DNA of 5,042 nucleotides, taken from NCBI GenBank assembly GCA_017548805.1, contig JAFYZE010000298.1:1-5042 (forward strand), read 5' to 3'. The stretch is from Bacteroidales bacterium. Its GTDB lineage: Bacteria; Bacteroidota; Bacteroidia; Bacteroidales; UBA932. Positions 1 through 5,042 of the stretch are shown one piece after another. Position 1 is the stretch's first letter; each line of letters begins with the position of its first letter. Below the pieces are notes generated by a model. It ran no database searches, was not told the origin of the DNA, and saw nothing but the letters and a program-made list of their open reading frames with translations. The position numbers and the translations under genes are program-made.

Positions 1-746
1 CCGTCGTAGACGAGACCCTTGTCCTTGTTCTTGCCGAAGATCATCTTCTCGCCCTGGCGGAGCACGATGGTGTTGTCGGCGCGCACGGCGGGATCGGACA
101 GCGACTTGTGCGCGCCGTCATTGAAGATCACGCAGTTGGTCAGGAACTCCATCACGGAACAGCCGTCATGCAGGGCGGCGGCCGTCATGATCTCCTCGTT
201 GAGCTTGAGTTCGACGTCCAGGGAGCGGGCGAAGAACGTGCCCTTGGCGCCCAGCACGAGCGAACCGGGATTGAAAGGATGCTCGACAGTGCCGTAAGGC
301 GAGGTCTTGGTGATCGCGCCGAACTTGGAAGTAGGCGAATACTGGCCCTTCGTCAAACCGTAGATCTGGTTGTTGAAGAGCATGATGTTGATGTCGATGT
401 TGCGCCTGATGGCGTGGATGAAATGGTTTCCTCCGATGGCGAGGGCGTCGCCGTCGCCGCAGGCCTGCCAGACCGTCAGGGTCGGGTTGGCCACCTTGAT
501 GCCGGTGGATATGGCCGTAGCGCGGCCGTGGATGCTGTGGAAACCATAGGTGTCCATGTAGTAAGGAAGACGCGAGGAGCATCCGATGCCGGACACCACC
601 ACGTAGCGTTCCTTCTCGTAGTTCAGGGCCTGGCTCACTTTCGGGAGGGCCCTCTGGAGGGCGGCAAGTACCGCGTGGTCTCCGCAGCCGGGGCACCAGC
701 GGACTTCCTGGTCACTCTTGAAATCCTTGAATGTCAAATATGCCAT
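1..746 (-). CDS. korB: 2-oxoglutarate:ferredoxin oxidoreductase beta subunit (partial, C-terminus beyond window)
   Basis: This is the beta subunit of a 2-oxoacid:ferredoxin oxidoreductase, which carries thiamine diphosphate (TPP) and a [4Fe-4S] cluster and works with KorA in the cytoplasm. The visible 248 codons start at an ATG (MAYLTFKDFK) and run off the window without a stop; relatives are usually about 330-350 residues, so roughly a quarter is missing. Residues 17-22 read WCPGCG (C18, C21), C56 lies in GIGCSS and C205 in FLTNCVIF. By family knowledge these four cysteines are the cluster ligands, and all are present. The TPP/Mg2+ motif begins GDGD at 97-100 and ends NN at 125-126, followed by the family signature YGLTKGQYSPT (129-139). 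The start lies three bases after the korA stop, with no Shine-Dalgarno sequence, so co-transcription and coupled translation are likely. The substrate 2-oxoglutarate is inferred from resemblance to Bacteroidota KorB; another 2-oxoacid cannot be excluded. Confidence 0.93.
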   Translation of the reverse strand, partial: MAYLTFKDFKSDQEVRWCPGCGDHAVLAALQRALPKVSQALNYEKERYVVVSGIGCSSRLPYYMDTYGFHSIHGRATAISTGIKVANPTLTVWQACGDGDALAIGGNHFIHAIRRNIDINIMLFNNQIYGLTKGQYSPTSKFGAITKTSPYGTVEHPFNPGSLVLGAKGTFFARSLDVELKLNEEIMTAAALHDGCSVMEFLTNCVIFNDGAHKSLSDPAVRADNTIVLRQGEKMIFGKNKDKGLVYD

Positions 747-749
747 AGT

Positions 750-2594
750 CTACAATGCCTCGTTTATGGCGGAGACGAGCTCGTTCACGAGGAACGGCTG
801 GCCCTGCACCTTGTTGAACTGGAGATAATCGAACTGCGGGAATTTGCCGCGCAGATAATTCACGAACTGGCCGCTGTTGAGCTCGCACACGATGATCTTT
901 TCGAAACGGGAGAAGACCTCCTCGGTGTTCTTCGGCAGCGGGAGTATGTAGTCGAAATGGGCGAAGGAGACATCCTTGCCGGCCTCGCGCAGCTCGTGCA
1001 CGGCGGAAAGGATGTGGCCGTAAGTGCCGCCCCAGCCCACTACGAGCAGCTTGCCGGAAGCGGGGCCGTCAACCTCGAGGGCGGGGATGAAGTCCGCGAT
1101 CTTCTGCACCTTGGCGGCACGCTCGGCCACCATCATGGCATGGTTGGCGGGATCGGTCGAGAGCACGCCCTCGTGCGTCTTCTCGAGACCGCCGACGCGG
1201 TGCTCGAAGCCTTTCTGACCCGGAAGGGCCCAGCGGCGCACGAGCGTCTCGGGATCACGCTGGAACGGATAGTATTTCTCCCCCTCGGAAAGGACGCCGT
1301 CCACGAAAGGCGGCTTGATCTCGGGATAGTCGGACATGGAAGGGATGCGCCAGGGCTCGGAGCCGTTCCCAAGGAATCCCTCGGAAAGGAGGATGACGGG
1401 AGTCATGTGCTCCAGGGCAATCTTGGCGGCGTTGAAGGCCGCGTCGAAGCAGTTGGCGGGCGAATGGGCGGCCACGATGGGAATCGGGCATTCGCCGTTG
1501 CGGCCGTAGAGCGCCTGGCCGAGGTCGGTCTGCTCGGTCTTGGTCGGAAGGCCGGTCGAAGGGCCGCCGCGCTGGACGTCGACTATGACGAGCGGAAGCT
1601 CGGCCATGACGGCCAGTCCGAGGGCCTCACTCTTGAGCGAAAGGCCGGGGCCGGAAGTGGTGGTGACGGCGAGGTTGCCGGCGAAGGAGGCGCCGATGGC
1701 AGTGCATATGCCCGCAATCTCGTCCTCGGCCTGCAAGGTCTTGGCGCCGAGGCTCTTGTGGATGGCGAGCTCCTCCAGGATGGCCGTAGCCGGCGTTATG
1801 GGATAGGAGCCGCAGAAGAGCGGCAGGCTCGACTTCTCCGAAGCGGCGAGCAGGCCCCAGGCCGTGGCCTGGTTGCCGGTGATGTTGCGGTAAGTTCCCT
1901 TCTTTAGCTTGGCGGGAGCCACGGTATAGGTATTGGCGATAGCCTGGACGTTAGCGGCATAGTTGAATCCGTCGTTCAGCACCTTCTTGTTGGGGGCTAT
2001 CACCTCGGGATGTTTCTTGGAGAACTTGCGCTCGAGATACTGGTAAATGTACTCGAGGGGGCGGTTGTAGATGTAGCAGGCCATTCCGAGCGTGAACATG
2101 TTCTTGCACTTGTGGATGGCCTTGGCGTCCATACCGGAGTCCTTCAGGCTCTCTTCCGTGAGGGTGGTGATGGGGGCGATGAGCAGGGTCCTGTCCTCGA
2201 CATGGAGCTCCTCGAAGGGATTCTCCGTCTTGAACCCGGCCTTGTTCATTCCCGACTCGTCGAAGGAGTCGCTGTCGACGAGGATCATGGCCGTCGGCTT
2301 GCACCATTTGGCATTCGCCTTGAGAGCTGCAGGATTCATGGCGACCAGGAGGTCGCAGAAATCTCCCGGAGTATTGACGTCCGCGCTTCCGATGTGCACC
2401 TGGAAGCCGGAGACTCCGGAGACGGTGCCGTGTGGCGCGCGTATCTCCGCAGGATAATCCGGGAAAGTGGACAATTCGTTTCCATAGATGGCCGACATAT
2501 CGGCAAAGAGAGACCCGGTGAGCTGCATGCCGTCACCTGAATCTCCCGCGAAACGAATTACAACATCTTTAGTATCAATTACCTTGTGTTGCAT
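750..2594 (-). CDS. korA: 2-oxoglutarate:ferredoxin oxidoreductase, fused gamma-alpha subunit
   Basis: With KorB this subunit converts 2-oxoglutarate and CoA to succinyl-CoA and CO2 while reducing ferredoxin; in anaerobes the reaction may also run reductively to make 2-oxoglutarate. The protein is complete at 614 residues, the expected size for the fused form. An N-terminal gamma domain (about 10-200) opens with the glycine-rich AGDSGDGMQLTG (16-27). The alpha pyrimidine-binding domain follows from about 240, with YPITPAT (264-270, the 2-oxoacid-binding motif of the family), QAEDEIAGI (288-296), TTTSGPGLSLKSEALGLA (311-328) and QRGGPSTGLPTKTEQTDL (341-358). The C-terminal transketolase-like domain shows GWGGTYGHI (520-528) and ELNSGQFVNYLRGKF (571-585). 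There is no 2[4Fe-4S] ferredoxin domain, as is normal for two-subunit enzymes of this type. The ATG at 2594 is the first plausible start, preceded by A/T-rich sequence without a Shine-Dalgarno. A terminator separates it from ompH, while korB follows after three bases. The family assignment is firm; the exact 2-oxoacid is inferred. Confidence 0.95.
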   Translation of the reverse strand: MQHKVIDTKDVVIRFAGDSGDGMQLTGSLFADMSAIYGNELSTFPDYPAEIRAPHGTVSGVSGFQVHIGSADVNTPGDFCDLLVAMNPAALKANAKWCKPTAMILVDSDSFDESGMNKAGFKTENPFEELHVEDRTLLIAPITTLTEESLKDSGMDAKAIHKCKNMFTLGMACYIYNRPLEYIYQYLERKFSKKHPEVIAPNKKVLNDGFNYAANVQAIANTYTVAPAKLKKGTYRNITGNQATAWGLLAASEKSSLPLFCGSYPITPATAILEELAIHKSLGAKTLQAEDEIAGICTAIGASFAGNLAVTTTSGPGLSLKSEALGLAVMAELPLVIVDVQRGGPSTGLPTKTEQTDLGQALYGRNGECPIPIVAAHSPANCFDAAFNAAKIALEHMTPVILLSEGFLGNGSEPWRIPSMSDYPEIKPPFVDGVLSEGEKYYPFQRDPETLVRRWALPGQKGFEHRVGGLEKTHEGVLSTDPANHAMMVAERAAKVQKIADFIPALEVDGPASGKLLVVGWGGTYGHILSAVHELREAGKDVSFAHFDYILPLPKNTEEVFSRFEKIIVCELNSGQFVNYLRGKFPQFDYLQFNKVQGQPFLVNELVSAINEAL

Positions 2595-2631
2595 TACGGT
2601 TATTTGGTTATGTAATTATGTGGTTGGAAAA

Positions 2632-2654
2632 GGGCGGAACAAACCGTTCCGCCC
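2632..2654 (-). terminator. Rho-independent terminator after ompH
   Basis: On the minus strand a perfect 9-bp GC-rich stem (GGGCGGAAC pairing with GTTCCGCCC) encloses a 5-base loop (GGTTT) and is followed by CTTTTCC. The short T-run lies on the minus-strand side only, so termination is expected in the direction of ompH transcription. It begins 16 bases after the ompH stop codon and ends 37 bases before the korA start. The T-run is only four bases long, so read-through into korA remains possible. No other structure is apparent in the 76-base gap. Confidence 0.8.
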
Positions 2655-2670
2655 CTTATAGTTCAGTTAT

Positions 2671-3228
2671 CTACTGTGCCTGGGCTGCAGCCTGAAGCTC
2701 AGCCTGCAGGGTCTCGAGGGTCCTGCCCTCGGGGATATTAAGTGCCTTGCGGGCGGAGGGGGTCAGGTCAGTGCTCTGCGCGGGATCGATGTAGAGCAAG
2801 GAGTTGGCGTCGAACACATAGATGTAACCACCTGCCTTGGCGAGGGAGTTGACGGTATCCTGGGCCTTCTGCACGAGGGGTGCCATCAGCTCGTTCTGCT
2901 TGGCGGCAAGTTCCTGCTGGATGCTCTGCTCGAACTCCATGAGGCGCTGCTGGATGTCGGAGAGTTCCTTCTCCTTGCTCTCACGGATGGTCTGGGTCCA
3001 GGTGGAGGCCTTCTGCTGATACTGGTTGGCCTTGTTCTGATACTCGTCGATCATGGTCTGGTAGGTCTCTTGAGCCTCCGCGGTTGCGGCGTTGAGGGTG
3101 GCCCTGGCCTGGTCGGCCTCAGGCATGAGCTGGTAGAGCTCGGTGAAGTTCACGTGCGCGAACTTCGGCTGTGCGAAAGCCGCGGCGGAAATCAATGCCA
3201 TTGCGGCGAACAAAAGGATTCTTTTCAT
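2671..3228 (-). CDS. ompH: OmpH/Skp family periplasmic chaperone
   Basis: This is a 185-residue periplasmic holdase of the OmpH/Skp family, which binds unfolded outer-membrane proteins after export and delivers them to the Bam complex. Residues 1-19 form a Sec signal peptide: MKR, then a hydrophobic stretch, ending AFA before Q20, a good signal-peptidase I site. The mature part begins with the short strand KFAHVNFTEL (22-31). A long alpha-helical, probably coiled-coil arm follows (about 35-132), rich in Q, E, K and A. The family's closing strands appear at GYIYVFDANSLLYIDP (134-149), and the tail 170-185 is Ala/Gln/Glu-rich. The frame stays open to an ATG at 3321, but that would overlap the bamA end by 67 bases and bury the signal peptide, so the ATG at 3228 is chosen. 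It lies 26 bases after the bamA stop, consistent with an operon, and no Shine-Dalgarno is seen. Trimer formation is inferred from the family. Confidence 0.93.
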   Translation of the reverse strand: MKRILLFAAMALISAAAFAQPKFAHVNFTELYQLMPEADQARATLNAATAEAQETYQTMIDEYQNKANQYQQKASTWTQTIRESKEKELSDIQQRLMEFEQSIQQELAAKQNELMAPLVQKAQDTVNSLAKAGGYIYVFDANSLLYIDPAQSTDLTPSARKALNIPEGRTLETLQAELQAAAQAQ

Positions 3229-3254
3229 ATCACAAACAATTTTTGAATTATTCT

Positions 3255-5042
3255 TTAGAACTGTTGTCCGATTACGAAGTGGAACTGGCTCCTGCCGTAC
3301 TGGGAATCGTCGAATCCCCATCCCCAGTCAACGCCGAGCAGGCCGATCATGGGGAGGAACACGCGAACGCCGACACCGGCGGAACGCTTGATCTGGAACG
3401 GGTTGAAGTCGTGGATGTCAGCCCAGCAGTTTCCTCCTTCGAGGAAGAGCAGGGCGAAGATGGTGGAGGTGGGCTGGAGGATCACGGGATACCTCAGCTC
3501 GACCGTGAACTTGTCATAGACGTTACCTGAGTACGTCATGTTGGAAGTATTGTACTTGGAAACCGTCTGCGGAGTCAGGGAGTAGTTCTGGTAGCCTCGG
3601 AGAGAGACGACTTCCGTACCGTAAGTGGAATAGCCCGACATGCCGTCGCCGCCGACCATGAAGCCCTCGAAAGGTGAATAGCCCCAGTTACGGTTGTAGT
3701 ATCCGAGGTAGCCGAACTGCGCGCGTGTCATGAGCACGAGGTTGTCGATGAGCTTGGTGTAAGTGGCGCCGGAGATCTTCCACTTGTGGTACTCCGTCCA
3801 CTTGTAGCGCTGCTGCGCCGTGTAATTGTCATAATCGATGTCACGCCAGGAATTGACCCTGGTGGGGTTGCCGTTGGCGTCGAGGCGGCTGATGTCCTTC
3901 TTGCGCAGAAGCGAGAAAGGAGGGGTCAACTGCAGCGAGAGGGTGAACTCGGAACCCTGGCGGGGATAGATCTGCTGGTCGGTCGAGGTCCTGTTGAGGG
4001 TCAGCGAGTAACTGATGTTGTGCGTGAGACCGTCGTCGAAGATGAAGTATCCGGAATACCAGTCGGTCAGGCGGTAGGTCTGCCAGCTGAGTCCGTTGTA
4101 CAGCACGAAGTAGTTGTCAGGCCATTTCAGGCGATTTCCGAGGGAGGCGGAGAAGCCGAACACCTCGAAGCTCTTGTCGGCGTTGAACATGCTGTCCCAG
4201 TAGGATCCGGAAGCTGTGTAATAGCCGCCGTAGTACTGGGCATAATAAGGATTGTAGTTCGTCTGCTTGGTATAGTAGAGCGAGAGGTTGAGCGAAGTAG
4301 GCTTCTTGCCGAACAGCCAGGGCTCCGTGAAGCTGGTGGACAGGGCCGTATAATAGCGGCCGTTGGTCTGGAAACGGAACGACAGGTTCTGGGCGTCGCC
4401 GAGAGGCACAGGCCGCCAGGCGCCCTTGTCGAACATGCGCCTCGTGGAGAAGTTGTTGAAGCTGACGCCGGCCGTGGCCACGAAGGTGCGTCCGCCCCAT
4501 CCTCCGGACAGCTCAAGCTGGGAGGAAGGCTTCTCGGTGACATTGTAGACCAGGTCCACGGTGTTGTTCAGCGGATTGGGGAGCACGGAGTAGCCCGAAT
4601 TCGGGTCCATGATGGCTTCCGGATCGAACTGTCCGAGCGACGCAATCTCACGGACGGAGCGCTCGAAGTCGGTCTGGCTGAAGAGGTAGCCCGGACGGGT
4701 GTAGATCTGGCGGCGGACGACCTTCTCGTTGGTCAGGTCGTTGCCGTTGATGACGATGTTGTTGAGGGTGGCGGGCTTGCCCTCCGAGATGCGGATCTCG
4801 ACGTCGACGGAGTCATTCTGGATGTTGAGCTCGACGGGCGAGACATGGACGAAGAGGTAGCCGTTGTCACGGTAAAGCTTGCCGACTCCGTAGTCGGACT
4901 CCTTCTCGCCGCCTTCCAGGCGCTTCCTCATGGTCACGACGTCATAGATGTCACCCTTTTCGATAGCGAGGAGTTCGTTGAGGTTGTCGGTTGAGTACAC
5001 GGAGTTACCGGTCCAGGTAATGTCGCGGAAATAGTACTTGTC
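3255..5042 (-). CDS. bamA: Outer-membrane protein assembly factor BamA (partial, N-terminus beyond window)
   Basis: BamA (Omp85 family) is the outer-membrane barrel that folds and inserts other beta-barrel proteins. The frame is open at the window edge, giving 595 visible residues; the signal peptide and first POTRA domains, probably some 250-300 residues, are missing. An in-frame GTG at 5000 is internal, since matching POTRA sequence continues upstream of it. Visible residues about 5-87 form one POTRA domain (ending VDVEIRISEGK) and 90-173 the last one (LNNIVINGNDLTNEKVVRRQI, ending VDLVYNVTEKP). The 16-stranded barrel spans about 174-595. It contains TEPWLFGKKP (239-248), the loop-6 RGY motif (482-484, in VVSLRGYQNYS), ELRYPV (515-520), VGVRVFLPMIGLLGVDWGWGF (557-577), and a C-terminal beta-signal ending in phenylalanine (FHFVIGQQF). 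The loop at about 256-282 is unusually tyrosine-rich. ompH follows 26 bases downstream, the usual partner in Bacteroidota. The identification is firm. Confidence 0.96.
   Translation of the reverse strand, partial: DKYYFRDITWTGNSVYSTDNLNELLAIEKGDIYDVVTMRKRLEGGEKESDYGVGKLYRDNGYLFVHVSPVELNIQNDSVDVEIRISEGKPATLNNIVINGNDLTNEKVVRRQIYTRPGYLFSQTDFERSVREIASLGQFDPEAIMDPNSGYSVLPNPLNNTVDLVYNVTEKPSSQLELSGGWGGRTFVATAGVSFNNFSTRRMFDKGAWRPVPLGDAQNLSFRFQTNGRYYTALSTSFTEPWLFGKKPTSLNLSLYYTKQTNYNPYYAQYYGGYYTASGSYWDSMFNADKSFEVFGFSASLGNRLKWPDNYFVLYNGLSWQTYRLTDWYSGYFIFDDGLTHNISYSLTLNRTSTDQQIYPRQGSEFTLSLQLTPPFSLLRKKDISRLDANGNPTRVNSWRDIDYDNYTAQQRYKWTEYHKWKISGATYTKLIDNLVLMTRAQFGYLGYYNRNWGYSPFEGFMVGGDGMSGYSTYGTEVVSLRGYQNYSLTPQTVSKYNTSNMTYSGNVYDKFTVELRYPVILQPTSTIFALLFLEGGNCWADIHDFNPFQIKRSAGVGVRVFLPMIGLLGVDWGWGFDDSQYGRSQFHFVIGQQF

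Noticed and set aside
166..696. A 176-codon minus-strand frame within korB
   Set aside because: It is a frame-shifted reading of korB, rich in Arg, His and Pro. The true frame from 746 carries the WCPGCG and GDGD...NN motifs.
108..1907. A 599-codon plus-strand reading frame opposite korA and korB
   Set aside because: It runs antisense to two clearly conserved genes, lacks recognisable domains and has the Gly/Ala/Val/Glu/Leu/Arg-rich, low-complexity composition expected from the complement of GC-rich codons. It also spans the korA-korB junction. Codon use favours the minus strand.
2010..2540. A 176-codon plus-strand frame opposite the 5' part of korA
   Set aside because: It overlaps the strongly conserved KorA gamma domain, and its composition is again that of a complementary-strand shadow.
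3229..3254. TTTG on the minus strand just before ompH as a -7 promoter element
   Set aside because: It lies only four bases from the start codon, the TA half of the box is absent, and no leader would remain. Co-transcription with bamA explains the gene better.
3229..3321. Longer ompH start at 3321, adding 31 residues
   Set aside because: The extension overlaps the conserved end of bamA and places a charged segment ahead of an excellent Sec signal peptide that begins at the ATG at 3228.
3786..4994. A 402-codon plus-strand reading frame opposite bamA
   Set aside because: It is antisense to the conserved BamA barrel and POTRA region, Val/Glu/Gly-rich, without domains or a plausible start context. 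It looks like an artefact of GC-rich codon use.
1..5042. A new defence, mobile or RNA-based system
   Set aside because: Both strands were read for repeats, inverted terminal repeats, tRNA-like folds, transposase motifs and unassigned open stretches. All but about 105 bases are covered by four well-known genes, and the remaining gaps hold only a terminator and A/T-rich leaders.

Overview
The window shows a short, well-conserved piece of the chromosome of an anaerobic Bacteroidota, most likely of the order Bacteroidales. Three things point there: a two-gene 2-oxoacid:ferredoxin oxidoreductase with a fused gamma-alpha subunit, the bamA-ompH pair with a Bacteroidota-style BamA barrel, and A/T-rich gene starts without Shine-Dalgarno sequences. 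The coding sequence is clearly GC-rich (estimated by eye in the high fifties per cent), which would fit Alistipes-like or other GC-rich Bacteroidales better than Bacteroides itself. The genus cannot be decided from this sequence.

All four genes lie on the minus strand, so reading order runs from high to low coordinates. (1) 5042-3255 is the C-terminal 595 residues of BamA, the outer-membrane beta-barrel assembly protein; its N-terminus lies beyond the window. (2) After 26 bases, 3228-2671 is a complete OmpH/Skp-type periplasmic chaperone of 185 residues. (3) A 76-base gap holds a strong hairpin followed by a short T-run, which reads as the terminator of the bamA-ompH unit. (4) 2594-750 is korA, the fused gamma-alpha subunit. 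(5) Three bases later, 746-1 is korB, the TPP and iron-sulfur beta subunit, cut off by the window edge after 248 codons.

The genes form two functional pairs. BamA and OmpH act in outer-membrane protein biogenesis: the chaperone carries unfolded barrels through the periplasm and BamA inserts them. KorA and KorB together form a cytoplasmic enzyme that interconverts 2-oxoglutarate and succinyl-CoA with ferredoxin as electron carrier.

I found no mobile element, CRISPR array, RNA gene, toxin or defence module, and no sign of a new system. The very long plus-strand reading frames opposite korA/korB and bamA look like by-products of GC-rich codon use. The observations offered for a second look are modest: the terminator and missing obvious promoter for korAB, near-zero korA-korB spacing, a tyrosine-rich BamA loop, and a single ompH directly followed by korAB.
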